Assembly: GCF_023150065.1 (NCBI RefSeq)
Contig: NZ_JAKLLN010000029.1
Location: forward strand, 1 to 50,256
Direction of reading: 5' to 3'
Length of the DNA: 50,256 bases
Source: Zoogloea sp.
Lineage (GTDB): Bacteria > Pseudomonadota > Gammaproteobacteria > Burkholderiales > Rhodocyclaceae
A program made the position numbers and the translations under genes. This document shows positions 8,532 through 21,881 of the stretch, one piece after another (the first letter of the stretch is position 1; each line of letters opens with the position of its first letter). A model generated the notes under the pieces. That model ran no database searches. It worked only from the letters and a program-made list of their open reading frames with translations, and was not told the DNA's origin.

Positions 8532-9887
8532 TCAGGCGGGCTCCTCCGCCAGCAGGATCACCGGGCGCGCCAGCACCAGCCGGAAGCGCCCGCGTCCAGT
8601 CTTCTCGATGCCCAGCCAGCCACAGCGCTCCTGCAGGCGACGCTGCAGCAAAATGAGGCGCGCCTCCAGGTTGTCGCACACGTCCGGCAGGCGCAGGGCC
8701 GGGTCGAGACGCAGCTCCCGGTTGGAGAACTCGCTGCGCCCTGTCCGCTGATGATCCCCGAGGAGGCGCCACAGGATCACCCCGGCCACCCCCTTGATGA
8801 GGTAGTCGTCCCCCAGAAAGACGCTGCCGTCCCGGTTGAAGTAGCGCACCTGCACCGGCTCGCCGGCCGGCATGGCGGACGGTGGCGCCCCCCGGACCTC
8901 CACCGGCTCCTCCGCTGCCTCGGCACACAGGCTGGCCGCCATCGACAGGCCCAGGGTCGCCGCCAGCGCCACCAGGGCATCCTCCAGGTCGTAGCCGAAG
9001 TGGCATTCCTGGCGGCTCTCCACATAGGCCACGGCCACCAGACGGCCTCCCGCCATCACCGGCACTGCCAGCTGGCTTGCGGGCTCGGCCAGGCCGGGCA
9101 AGGGGATGCGGGTTTCCAGCTGCCCGGCCAGCTCACTGGCGGCGGCCTGGTCCCGCAACATGCGGCTGTAGGCGTAATCGCTGGCCGGAAACATGATGCG
9201 GATCGGCACCTGCTCACGGGCCGCCACCCCGATCACCCCCACGCCAAACGGCACCTCCGCGCCGGTACCCGGCTGGGCATAACCACGGCTCGCCACGATA
9301 TAAAGACGTGCCGCGGGGACATCTGCCATCAGCAGCATCTGGTGGCGGATGTCGAAGTGGCGCTCCAGGCAGGTGCAGAAGCAGTCAATCAGGCTCTCCT
9401 GACTCGGGCAGGCGGCCAGGGCATCCACGCTGCGTCGCAGCGCCGGCAGCAAGGCCGGCCCCTCCTCGACGGGCGGCAGCTCCCGCCCCGGCACCGCCTC
9501 GATGGCCTGCACCCGATAGACGTCCGCCCCCAGCAGCCGGAACACGGCGCTCATGCCTTCGTGGGAGGCAATCCCCGCCAGCTTGGCCTTCATGCGCTCG
9601 AACAGCGGCCCGGCCGTCTCTGTGCGCAGGTAACGCAGGGTCAGCCGGTAACGGGCGGCGGTGTCCGGGTCCATCATCAGCACCGTCGCCACCGGGTTGG
9701 CGAGGATGTTCTCCCGGGTCTTGTTGAAGAACTGGAAGGACAGGGCCACATGCTCCGGGTCCACGTACATCAGCTGCGACACGTAGGTGATGTTGGGCAT
9801 GCCATCCACCCCGCAGGTGGCGATGCCGGATGGCACGATGCCCTCCAGGCAGGGGCGCAGGCGGTCCAGGCTCAGGGGTTGGCTCAT
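8532..9887 (-). CDS. PNPOx-like flavin-binding domain fused to GAF and a C-terminal winged-helix-like domain
   Basis: A 451-residue protein of three parts. Residues about 8-135 have the split-barrel fold of pyridoxamine-phosphate-oxidase-like flavoproteins (GIATCGVDGMPNITYVSQ..., FNKTRENILANPVATVLMMDP). Residues about 165-325 look like a GAF sensor (SLIDCFCTCLERHFDIRHQMLLMAD...PLPGLAEPASQLAVPVMAGGRLVAVAYVES). Residues about 348-445 resemble a winged-helix output domain (FSNRELRLDPALRLPDVCDNL followed by a GRGRFRL wing). The combination suggests a redox- or flavin-linked sensor with DNA-binding output, but no target is known. It overlaps the upstream small PNPOx-like gene by four bases (ATGA), so both are co-expressed. 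Domain calls rest on reading sequence patterns; the winged helix is the least certain. Confidence 0.7.
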   Translation of the reverse strand: MSQPLSLDRLRPCLEGIVPSGIATCGVDGMPNITYVSQLMYVDPEHVALSFQFFNKTRENILANPVATVLMMDPDTAARYRLTLRYLRTETAGPLFERMKAKLAGIASHEGMSAVFRLLGADVYRVQAIEAVPGRELPPVEEGPALLPALRRSVDALAACPSQESLIDCFCTCLERHFDIRHQMLLMADVPAARLYIVASRGYAQPGTGAEVPFGVGVIGVAAREQVPIRIMFPASDYAYSRMLRDQAAASELAGQLETRIPLPGLAEPASQLAVPVMAGGRLVAVAYVESRQECHFGYDLEDALVALAATLGLSMAASLCAEAAEEPVEVRGAPPSAMPAGEPVQVRYFNRDGSVFLGDDYLIKGVAGVILWRLLGDHQRTGRSEFSNRELRLDPALRLPDVCDNLEARLILLQRRLQERCGWLGIEKTGRGRFRLVLARPVILLAEEPA

Positions 9888-10384
9888 GCGCCGGACTCCC
9901 CCGGGGCCAGGCGCCGGCCAGCGTGGGGCCCCGGCGTCTGGGCGTAGGCCTCAAGGGGGGTGAAACTCACCGCCACCAGATCCTCCGGCGAACAGCTGAC
10001 CAGGGTGCGCACATAGGGCTCGGGCACCTGCAGCGGCGCCAGGCGTCGGGCAAAGCCCGCCGCATAGGGCTGCAGGGCGTCCGCATCTTCCGGCAGCGGG
10101 GCCTCAATGCGGGCGTCGCGCCCCTTGAGCTGCAGGGTGCGATAGCTCGAGGGCTCATTGAAGACCACCGCCACCCGCCCGTTGGCGGCAATCCCCGCCA
10201 GCACCGGCGTTGCCTGGGAGCGGGGCATCAGCAGGGTCACCCGGCGCCGGTCGGCCGACACCCGGCACCCCACGCAGCGCACCACCGTGGCCAGACCCGC
10301 CGCATCCGTCGCCGCCAGCTGCAGGGACAGGTTGCCGGTGATGAAGGCCGCCAGCTCGGGATCCAGAAGTTCGGGGGAAGTCAT
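9884..10384 (-). CDS. Pyridoxamine 5'-phosphate oxidase-like (FMN/F420-fold) protein
   Basis: A 166-residue single-domain split-barrel protein (LAAFITGNLSLQLAATDAAG..., VTLLMPRSQATPVLAGIAANGRVAVVFNEP). This superfamily binds FMN, F420 or haem and includes oxidases, reductases and haem-handling proteins; the true pyridoxamine-phosphate oxidase signature is not evident, so the vitamin B6 name should not be taken literally. The ATG at 10384 has GGAG 6-7 bases upstream; an in-frame GTG at 10396 is weaker. Its stop overlaps the start of the PNPOx-GAF fusion gene (ATGA), so it is the first gene of a two-gene operon. Confidence 0.75.
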   Translation of the reverse strand: MTSPELLDPELAAFITGNLSLQLAATDAAGLATVVRCVGCRVSADRRRVTLLMPRSQATPVLAGIAANGRVAVVFNEPSSYRTLQLKGRDARIEAPLPEDADALQPYAAGFARRLAPLQVPEPYVRTLVSCSPEDLVAVSFTPLEAYAQTPGPHAGRRLAPGESGA

Positions 10385-10574
10385 CGGCCACTCCACGACG
10401 GGTCACCACTTCAATCTAATCGAAAGCGTGCCGCTCCGCGAGCCTGCCGAAGGCACCACCACTTCACCGCCACTTCGCCGCCATCCCGGCGCCATGTCAG
10501 CGTCACTCACCCTTCAACGCGCTGTCATGCCCGGGCGTTACCGTGCGCCGACGTCAATCCGCCCCTACCCGACC

Positions 10575-12629
<2,055 letters not shown>

Positions 12630-12671
12630 AACAACAGTCCCTTCCCGGCCCCCGCTCCCGGGGGCCCCTGC

Positions 12672-12696
12672 GCCCCGGCTCCGGCCGGGGCTTTTT
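12672..12696 (+). terminator. Rho-independent terminator after the nucleotidase gene
   Basis: A perfect 8-bp stem (GCCCCGGC/GCCGGGGC, 12672-12679 with 12684-12691) has the tetraloop TCCG and is followed by TTTTT (12692-12696). It ends the nucleotidase transcript just before the convergent hydratase-like gene. Confidence 0.92.
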
Positions 12697-12701
12697 CTCG
12701 C

Positions 12702-13559
12702 TCAGCGGAAGCGCACCCCCACCGAAGGGTTGCCGGGCAGGCCCTCGTAGGTCACCCGCACGCTCAGGCCAGGCTTGGGCGGCACCAGCTTGGTAAAGGA
12801 GCCCAGGGAAAGGCGGTCGCCCCTCTGCAGCGGAGTCCCCGCCGCCGCGAGATCCCGCGCCAGCCAGATCGCCGCATTGAGCGGGTTTCCCAGGGTCGCG
12901 CTGCCCTTGCCCGAATCCAGCACCGCACCGCCGTCATCGCTCATCGTCACCGTCATCGCCGCAAAGGCCTCGGCCAGCCCGGGCGTGGCCTTCACCGGCA
13001 CCGCCCTGCCCACCACCCCGGCCCGCGCTCCCACGTTGATCATGGCCAGCATCGGCCCGCCCAGCTTCGCCGGATCGTCCACCATCAGGTCCGGCAGCTC
13101 GATGAAGGGCGTGTAGGTCCTGAGCGCCTTCAGCGCTTCCACAGGTGTCTGCGCCCAGGCCAGGGCCACCGGGTCGCCCACCTCCACCAGCAGATCGGCC
13201 TCCATCACCGGCCGCGTGCCAAAGGCCGCCGACAGCTCGGCTCCGTCCTGCACCAGCATGCTGGCAAACAGCGTGCCGCGCAGGGGCGCGTCATGCTTGA
13301 AGCGCTTCTGCACCGCCGGGTTGGTCAGCCCCACCTTGTAGCCCACCACCGGCCCAAAGGCCTGCCCCAGAAAGCGCACCACCTTGCCCTGCCCGCACAG
13401 CCCATCCGCCATACTCATCTCCCCCGCCGGCAACGGCACCGGCTGCCGGGCCACGATGGCGGCGGCAACGGCGGCGGCTTCCAGGTCGGTCGGGCAGATG
13501 GCGTGGGTGATGGAAGGGAGGGCAAGGGCGACGAGGGTGAAAGCGGCAAGACGGGTCAT
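12702..13559 (-). CDS. Exported fumarylacetoacetase/2-keto-4-pentenoate hydratase-fold protein
   Basis: A 285-residue protein with the fold of the FAH/MhpD superfamily: LGQAFGPVVGYKVGLTNP, PVMEADLLVEVGD, PFIELPDLMV and GNPLNAAIWLARDL correspond to the metal-binding and core strands of 2-keto-4-pentenoate hydratases (acidic MEADLLVEV, IELPD). Unusually for this normally cytoplasmic family it starts with a clear Sec signal peptide (MTRLAAFTLVALALPSITHA, cleavage after HA) and has a Cys at the mature N-terminus and another in LCGQGK that could form a disulfide. The ATG at 13559 has CGGAG 6-7 bases upstream; the ORF extends further but without a signal sequence. The substrate is unknown. Confidence 0.8.
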   Translation of the reverse strand: MTRLAAFTLVALALPSITHAICPTDLEAAAVAAAIVARQPVPLPAGEMSMADGLCGQGKVVRFLGQAFGPVVGYKVGLTNPAVQKRFKHDAPLRGTLFASMLVQDGAELSAAFGTRPVMEADLLVEVGDPVALAWAQTPVEALKALRTYTPFIELPDLMVDDPAKLGGPMLAMINVGARAGVVGRAVPVKATPGLAEAFAAMTVTMSDDGGAVLDSGKGSATLGNPLNAAIWLARDLAAAGTPLQRGDRLSLGSFTKLVPPKPGLSVRVTYEGLPGNPSVGVRFR

Positions 13560-13664
13560 GGGGGTCTCCGGGTGTGTTGTCGTGGGGCGGCAAGCCCGCT
13601 CGCATCTTACTGCGGGCCAGATGGAACGAGCAGAGGCCACGGAAATGACATAATCCGGGCTGGC

Positions 13665-16589
13665 TCAATCGATGGGGGCTGCGCAACACACCCGAAAACC
13701 CAGAATGCGGCTGCGTAAGTCGGGGGCGGCCCCGCCACGTTGGGCTGCACCGCAGCCGTGCATGCCGTCGAAGCAGGAACCACCACACAAAACCCTCGGG
13801 CGCTCGCCCACATGGCCAAACATCTCCGGCTTAGCGAACTCATCGCTGCACCATTCCCAGACATTGCCGGCCATGTCCAGCGTATCGCTCGGAGCCTTCC
13901 CTTCGGGGTAGAGGCCTACCGGAGATGTACGGCCCAGATTGCAGGGGCCGACATCACCCCGGGTTTCGTCGATGTTCGCCAGCCCCGAACGAAAATCCCC
14001 TTCCCAGGGATATTCCCGGCCATAGGTGCCACGCGCCGCCCGCTCCCACCGTTCCTCCGTCGGCAACCTCACCCGCCAGCCCGCCGGAAGCAAACCCGCA
14101 GCCCTGAGTTGTGCATCCAGCCAGCGACAGAAAGCCGTCGCTTCGTACCAAGAGACGCTCTCACGAGGGGCATTGGATTCGGACCACCCGGCCGGGGTCA
14201 CCTCGGGCCGCTCTGCCAAGCCAGCCCACCACTCATCCTGCCCATAGCCCCCGGCGTCGATGAAGGCCTGGAACTGGCGGTGGGTGACGGGGTAGCGGGC
14301 GATGTGGAAGGGTGTTGTCAGCGTGCGCTTCTCTTTTGCGCTGCCGTACAGAAAGTCCCCCGCTTCACAGGCTTCCCAGGCAATGTCCGGCAAGCCATCG
14401 GAGCGCAATCCGACGCCGGGGCGGTCATCCAGACCGAGGCGCCCCCGGGTCAGCCAGAGTTGGGCACGTATGTCGGGCGGTAGATGATGCAGGGCGTGAT
14501 CGCAGGCGCGAAGCAGCGGCGCTTTGGAGACCTCGTTCAGCGACCAACCCTTGGCATGGATGATCTCCAGGCTGTCGGCAAGCACCAGGGCCGGCGCTGG
14601 ATTGGCCTCCAGGGCCACGGGTTCGAGGGCGGGAAGCAGACTTTGCCAGGCGGTGACGGCCCGTTCGGCCTTGTCCCGCTCGACGATGGCACAGAACAGG
14701 AAACGCAGGGTACGCCGCCAGGCGGGGGTACCGGCGTAGCGGGCGAGGATGCTCTCGGGCAATTCGCACAAGGTCCGGATGCGCTCGGCGGCCAGGAACT
14801 CCTGGAAACTCAGGTGATAGAAGGCCGCACGCCGGTTGTCGCGGGGCAGGAGCAGGCCAGAGTCGGACAGCAGCAACTCACGCTTGGCGCCCGCATCGGC
14901 CGCACCGGATTCGCTGACCCAATCCACCTCCGCCAGCGTTGCGAGGATGCGGTCCACCTCTTCAACCGTCACCTCGGCCTCGGGTGTCTGCCTGGGCGTA
15001 GCTGATTCGCCGCGGTGCATGCCCAGAGCGATGGCCGCCAGCCGGTTGCGGGCCTGATCCCGTTCGCTCTCGGTGTCGCAACGCTTGTAGAGCACCTGTC
15101 GCACCACCGCGTCGTAGAGGGCGTAGAAATCCTGGGGCAGGCGCCGGCCTTCGTCGTATTTCACGCACAGGGCGGTGAGCAGCATGGGGTTAGCTCGCAT
15201 CTCGGCCAGATCGTCCCGCTGGGCGAGGTGCGTCAATAGCCCGTCGGACTTGGCCTCAGCATTGGCGGGATCGGCAGCATCGAACCAGCGACGTACGAAA
15301 AGCCGCAGCAGTGGATACGGCAGATCGGCAAGTTCAGCTATGGGCAGGCCAAGCCGGCGCTGATCCTCCGCTTCGAGCCCATAGGGGCGGCTGGTTAGGA
15401 GAAGCCAGTTGCCGGCCTTGCGCCACGCCGGCAAAGCGTCGGCAAGGCCAGTGAGCAGGTTGCGCCGGGGAAGATCGTCGCCCCGGCTTTCGGGCACTTC
15501 GTCCACGCCGTCGAGGATCAGCAGGCAGCGGCCCGCCTTGAGCTCGGCCCGGAAGGTTTCCCCCGTGAGTTCGCCGGGGCGGGTCTTATCGAGCCAACCG
15601 GCGAAGCTGGCTTCCAGTTGCGCGCGGGTCCAGCGGCCACGACCGGCAAGAAACTCCCCGTGGCTGGCCCAGTCCCGCAGGCGGACCAGCAGCGGCAGCC
15701 GCCCGGCGAGCGCATCCGGCAGCGTCTCGGCGAACTTCTCTTCATCGACGGCGATCTGCCGGTGCACGGGAACCCGCCCCTCGGCGACAACCAGGGCCAG
15801 CCAGCGGCAGAAGGTGGACTTGCCCGAGCCCGCGGCACCGGGCACGTAGAGCGGACTGCGCCCCAGATTGTCGAGCAGCAGGAAGGGGCCTTTGTCCAGG
15901 TTGATACCCTTGCGGTTGCCCTTCACGTCCGCGTTGGTCACCGCCGGTACATAGACGTGGCCAAGGCCAACGTTGCGGCTTTCCTTCAGGTCAAGCCCGA
16001 GGAGTTCTACGCTGTCGCACTCGCGGCGCAACCAGTCGAGGTAGGCCTCGCGGATCTGAGCCTGGTCGCGCTCGCCGGCGGGCATCTCCGTAATCTCCTG
16101 CTGGCGCAGGGCCTGAAGGACCGCGGTAGCAAGACTTTCCTGGGTGGTGAAGAGTGCCCGGCCGAGTTCGTTGCCGACCCGCTCGCGGAAACGGGCGATG
16201 TTTGAGTTGGCGTCCTGACAGTCCTTGTCGCAGCGCTTGAGCGGCCAGCCGAAGTCTTCGTCGTCGATGTCGAGCACGAAGGCGAGCTTAGGGCGTGTCG
16301 TTTCAACCGCCTTGTCGTACTCCATCTCGGTGATCGACTTGCCAGCCGGGTTGTCGTCCGCGGGGATATGGCCGTAGCGCAGGGCCACCAGCACCACATA
16401 CACATCGCAGGCAGCCACGTCGGCCAGACACTTGTCCGCCGGCCGGGTATCGAAGGCGGAGTAGCGCTCCATGCACTCCACGTCGTAGCCGGCCTTCTCC
16501 AGCGCGAGCTTCAGGTGAGCCCGGTGCTGCTCCAGATCGGAAAAGGTGGACGATACGTAGACCTGCTTACGGAGCTTGCGGGGTGACAT
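13665..16589 (-). CDS. DUF4062-NACHT NTPase with C-terminal FGE-sulfatase (SUMF1/C-type-lectin) domain
   Basis: A 974-residue multidomain protein resembling animal NLRs. Residues about 8-95 form a DUF4062 domain (KQVYVSSTFSDLEQHR, an N-terminal TIR-like effector or signalling module in conflict proteins). A NACHT STAND NTPase follows, with the P-loop GAAGSGKST at about 250 and Walker B/NACHT acidic motif LLILDGVDEVPE at about 356; a helical segment (about 500-730) lacks obvious repeats. Residues about 730-974 are a formylglycine-generating-enzyme-like fold (YPVTHRQFQAFIDAGGYG, RLPTEERWERAARG, NVWEWCSDEF, LGFRVCC), used in many conflict proteins as ligand sensor. The ATG at 16589 is preferred; an upstream GTG would add a hydrophobic tail. 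Probably an antiviral or self/non-self sensor. It stands alone with no partner genes. Confidence 0.88.
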   Translation of the reverse strand: MSPRKLRKQVYVSSTFSDLEQHRAHLKLALEKAGYDVECMERYSAFDTRPADKCLADVAACDVYVVLVALRYGHIPADDNPAGKSITEMEYDKAVETTRPKLAFVLDIDDEDFGWPLKRCDKDCQDANSNIARFRERVGNELGRALFTTQESLATAVLQALRQQEITEMPAGERDQAQIREAYLDWLRRECDSVELLGLDLKESRNVGLGHVYVPAVTNADVKGNRKGINLDKGPFLLLDNLGRSPLYVPGAAGSGKSTFCRWLALVVAEGRVPVHRQIAVDEEKFAETLPDALAGRLPLLVRLRDWASHGEFLAGRGRWTRAQLEASFAGWLDKTRPGELTGETFRAELKAGRCLLILDGVDEVPESRGDDLPRRNLLTGLADALPAWRKAGNWLLLTSRPYGLEAEDQRRLGLPIAELADLPYPLLRLFVRRWFDAADPANAEAKSDGLLTHLAQRDDLAEMRANPMLLTALCVKYDEGRRLPQDFYALYDAVVRQVLYKRCDTESERDQARNRLAAIALGMHRGESATPRQTPEAEVTVEEVDRILATLAEVDWVSESGAADAGAKRELLLSDSGLLLPRDNRRAAFYHLSFQEFLAAERIRTLCELPESILARYAGTPAWRRTLRFLFCAIVERDKAERAVTAWQSLLPALEPVALEANPAPALVLADSLEIIHAKGWSLNEVSKAPLLRACDHALHHLPPDIRAQLWLTRGRLGLDDRPGVGLRSDGLPDIAWEACEAGDFLYGSAKEKRTLTTPFHIARYPVTHRQFQAFIDAGGYGQDEWWAGLAERPEVTPAGWSESNAPRESVSWYEATAFCRWLDAQLRAAGLLPAGWRVRLPTEERWERAARGTYGREYPWEGDFRSGLANIDETRGDVGPCNLGRTSPVGLYPEGKAPSDTLDMAGNVWEWCSDEFAKPEMFGHVGERPRVLCGGSCFDGMHGCGAAQRGGAAPDLRSRILGFRVCCAAPID

Positions 16590-16664
16590 GGCGGCGGCAA
16601 GACAAACAATGACGACGGCACAGACTATGCCAGAAAGCCCCCCGGCATCCACGCCGCCAACCCC

Positions 16665-16698
16665 AAAAACAAAACCGGCCCGTCTTTCGACGGGCCGG
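16665..16698 (-). terminator. Rho-independent terminator of ppsA
   Basis: On the minus strand a perfect 10-bp stem (16698-16689 with 16684-16675) carries a GAAA tetraloop and is followed by TTTTGTTTTT (16674-16665). It lies about 30 bases after the ppsA stop and just upstream of the NACHT gene start, so the NACHT gene is not expressed by read-through from ppsA. Confidence 0.93.
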
Positions 16699-16728
16699 CC
16701 TTATTTGCTGCTCAGCGCAGAAGCGGGA

Positions 16729-19098
<2,370 letters not shown>

Positions 19099-19381
19099 GG
19101 GGATCTTCCTGGGAGAAAAGGGAAAAAAGGGTCGAAAGCGGCATGTGAATATTTTTGTTGGAGCGCATTGTAAAGCGATTTGCTGCCCTGCCGCATGCAG
19201 GGTTTATCCTAACGCGCCGGGGCTTTCCGGCCCTGCCGACTCGATCACGAAGCGCCACGCGAGCCGGTTTTTCCGGTCGGGTCAGCCTGTTGGCGGCCGG
19301 ATCGCCGGAATGGGATAAGATGCGGCGTCGGCCCTGCTGGATGGGTCCGGCGCTCATGTCCTTTCCCCTGTTGGCACTTCC

Positions 19382-20206
19382 ATGACCCAGACCCGCCCCG
19401 TTTTCTTCATCTCCGACGGCACAGGCATCACCGCCGAGACCCTTGGTCACAGTCTTCTCGCCCAGTTTCCGGAAACCCGCTTCCGCCACCACCGCCTGCC
19501 CTTCGTGGACACCCCCGAAAAGGCCCACGATTGCGCCCTGCGCATCAAGGACGCGGCCATCGAGAGCGGCATCCGGCCGATCGTCTTCAATACCCTTGTC
19601 GACCCGCTGGCGGTAGCCGCCCTGCGCGAGGCGGACGCGCTCTTCCTCGATCTGTTCGAGAAGTTCATCGAACCCCTGGAGAGTGAGCTGGGCCAGCGCT
19701 CCACCCACACCGCCGGGCGCTTCCACGGCATTGCCGAAAGCCAGGACTACAAGCGGCGCATCGAGGCCATCAACTTCACCCTGGCCCACGATGACGGCGT
19801 CTCCCACGCCGACCTCGAAGAGGCCGACGTGATCCTGGTGGGCGTGAGCCGCTCCGGCAAGACCCCGACCAGCCTGTACCTGGCCATGCAGTTCGGCATC
19901 AAGGCCGCCAACTACCCGCTGATCCCCGAAGACTTCGAGCGCAACAAGCTGCCAGTCGAGCTGACCCGTCACCGCAGCAAGCTCTTCGGCCTCACCATCG
20001 GCCCCGACCGCCTGTCCCAGATCCGCCAGGAACGCCGCCCCAACAGCCGCTACGCCTCCATCGACAACTGCCTGCACGAAATCGAGGCCGCCCAGCGCAT
20101 GATGAAGCGCGAAGGCATCAAGTGGCTGGACTCCACCGCCAAGTCCATCGAAGAGATCTCCACCATCATCCTGCAGGAAGTGCGGCTCGATCCCGCCTCG
20201 TACTGA
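19382..20206 (+). CDS. ppsR: Pyruvate,water dikinase regulatory protein (bifunctional kinase/phosphorylase)
   Basis: A 274-residue protein of the DUF299 family (normal length about 270-280). It uses ADP to phosphorylate, and phosphate to dephosphorylate, the Thr beside the catalytic His of PEP synthase, switching ppsA off and on. Signatures are the N-terminus [15 protein letters not shown], the P-loop [11 protein letters not shown] (about 150-165), [14 protein letters not shown], and [16 protein letters not shown] near the C-terminus. It is transcribed away from ppsA across an approximately 280-base region that must hold both promoters. No strong ribosome site precedes the ATG; the start is supported by the conserved N-terminus. 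Confidence 0.96.
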   Translation: MTQTRPVFFISDGTGITAETLGHSLLAQFPETRFRHHRLPFVDTPEKAHDCALRIKDAAIESGIRPIVFNTLVDPLAVAALREADALFLDLFEKFIEPLESELGQRSTHTAGRFHGIAESQDYKRRIEAINFTLAHDDGVSHADLEEADVILVGVSRSGKTPTSLYLAMQFGIKAANYPLIPEDFERNKLPVELTRHRSKLFGLTIGPDRLSQIRQERRPNSRYASIDNCLHEIEAAQRMMKREGIKWLDSTAKSIEEISTIILQEVRLDPASY

Positions 20207-20263
20207 AGTACGGAATCACCATCCTCCCTGCCCTGTCCAATTCATATAACAAGGAGAGCCCCG

Positions 20264-21439
20264 ATGAAACGCAACCGACTCGGGCGCCGCGGCGGACTGC
20301 CGCGCGACGCCGAACAACTCCTGTGGCTCGCCAATGGCCTGGCCGACTCCAGCAGCCGCGCCGAAGATCACTTCTGGGACCAGCGCCTGGCCGACGCCGT
20401 GGATGGCCTGCTGCGGGCCGAGGATGAAGAAGCCCTCACCACCGCCCTCGACCACCTCAGCTCGGCTACTTCCAGCGTCCACGCCTACGACGAACTCGCC
20501 GACATGATCGAGTCGCGGGCCGAAGGCGCCCTCAAGTCGGACGATCAGCACGACGTGCTGCTGATCGCCGCACCGGTGATGGCCTGGTCGCGCTACCGCA
20601 TTCCGGCCGCCCCCATCGCCGCCGCCGTGATGGCCAACCTGCGGGTCCATCTCAAGGCCCACGTACTGGCCACCGGGGTCAAGCTGGCCCTCGCCGACTT
20701 CCTGTTCAGCCCGGATCAGCTGCCCCAGGGCTACTGCGCCACGGCCGACTTCGCCACCCACCTGGGCAAGGCCGCCGAAGCCGACACCGACCTGCACATC
20801 AAGACCGACAACCTGCCGGAAACCGCCCAGTTCCTCTCCGACAACCGTTACCTGCTGGGCGCGGTGATGGTGCCCAAGGGCGCCCCCATCTTCCGCTGGC
20901 AGGAAGAAGACTGCAGCCGTGACCAGGCCCTGGAACAGTGGCGCGCCCAGGGCGGCGCCTGCGTGGCCCCGCTGCTCACCGGCTGCGCCTTTGAAGTGGT
21001 GCTGCCCAACGCCTACTTTGCGGCCAGCCGCGAAGCCGACAAGGCCTCCCGCCCCTACTCGATCCAGGCCTCGGTGGCCTTCCTGAGCACCACCCTCGAT
21101 ACCCCCGCTGCCGGGGTCCGGGCCGTGGTGGCGCCCTTCTTCGAGCGCCAGGTGGAGGAGTTCCGCATCGGCTTCACCCTGAGCGGCCAGAGCGACGTGG
21201 TGCATGGCGTGGTGTGGCCCCTGCTGGGCGCCGAGGACGAAAGCAGCGAGACCCTCGGCCAGATCGAAGCCACCCTGCAGGCCTGCGGCATCACCGACAT
21301 CCTGATCCTCGACAACGAGTTTCCGATGGAATACTGCGACGACTGCGGCGCCCCCATGTACCCCTCCCCCGAGGGCGAGGCGGTGCACGCCGAACTGCCG
21401 GAAGAGCAGGCCGAGCAGATGCCCAAGCACCTGCACTGA
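20264..21439 (+). CDS. DUF2863 family protein
   Basis: A 391-residue soluble protein of a family largely confined to betaproteobacteria and of unknown function. Visible traits are an N-terminal helical region ([39 protein letters not shown]), a middle part with [11 protein letters not shown], and a C-terminal motif [21 protein letters not shown] with a CxxC that could bind zinc. AAGGAG lies 7 bases upstream of the ATG. It follows ppsR by about 57 bases and precedes msrB by about 43 bases on the same strand, so the three may form an operon. Family recognition is from pattern memory. Confidence 0.82.
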   Translation: MKRNRLGRRGGLPRDAEQLLWLANGLADSSSRAEDHFWDQRLADAVDGLLRAEDEEALTTALDHLSSATSSVHAYDELADMIESRAEGALKSDDQHDVLLIAAPVMAWSRYRIPAAPIAAAVMANLRVHLKAHVLATGVKLALADFLFSPDQLPQGYCATADFATHLGKAAEADTDLHIKTDNLPETAQFLSDNRYLLGAVMVPKGAPIFRWQEEDCSRDQALEQWRAQGGACVAPLLTGCAFEVVLPNAYFAASREADKASRPYSIQASVAFLSTTLDTPAAGVRAVVAPFFERQVEEFRIGFTLSGQSDVVHGVVWPLLGAEDESSETLGQIEATLQACGITDILILDNEFPMEYCDDCGAPMYPSPEGEAVHAELPEEQAEQMPKHLH

Positions 21440-21482
21440 AGCAACCGGGCGGGGCTCGCCCCGCCCGCCCTGGAGAACCTTC

Positions 21483-21881
21483 ATGCCCCGCAAGATCCAG
21501 AAAAGTGATGCCGAATGGCGTGCCCTGCTGACGCCCGAGGAATACGCAGTGACCCGCCAGAAGGGCACCGAGCGCGCTTTCACCGGGCGCTACTGGGATT
21601 GCTCCGAGCCTGGGAAGTATGTGTGCACATGCTGTGGCGCCGACCTGTTCTCGTCGGCCCACAAGTTCGACTCGGGCTGCGGCTGGCCGAGCTTTCACAG
21701 CGCAGCGGCCCCCGAGAACGTTGAAGAAGCCGAGGACCGCAGCCACTTCATGGTGCGCACCGAGGTGCTGTGCCGGGAATGTGGCGCCCACCTGGGCCAC
21801 GTCTTCGAGGATGGCCCCGCCCCCACCGGGCTGCGCTATTGCATCAACTCGGTGTCGGTCAAGCTCCAGCAGGACGAATGA
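21483..21881 (+). CDS. msrB: Peptide-methionine (R)-S-oxide reductase MsrB
   Basis: A 132-residue cytoplasmic repair enzyme reducing methionine-R-sulfoxide in proteins. It has the two CxxC zinc pairs (Cys48/Cys51 in VCTCCGAD and the CRECGAH pair near residue 98), the family block [10 protein letters not shown], and the catalytic Cys at about 120 in [12 protein letters not shown] lies 8 bases upstream of the ATG. The stop codon abuts directly the convergent DUF599 gene, with no spacer and no terminator. Confidence 0.97.
   Translation: MPRKIQKSDAEWRALLTPEEYAVTRQKGTERAFTGRYWDCSEPGKYVCTCCGADLFSSAHKFDSGCGWPSFHSAAAPENVEEAEDRSHFMVRTEVLCRECGAHLGHVFEDGPAPTGLRYCINSVSVKLQQDE

Noticed and set aside
13591-13617. 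GCCCGC/GCGGGC hairpin after the NACHT gene as terminator
   Set aside because: Six-bp stem with a 12-base loop and no T-run; too weak.
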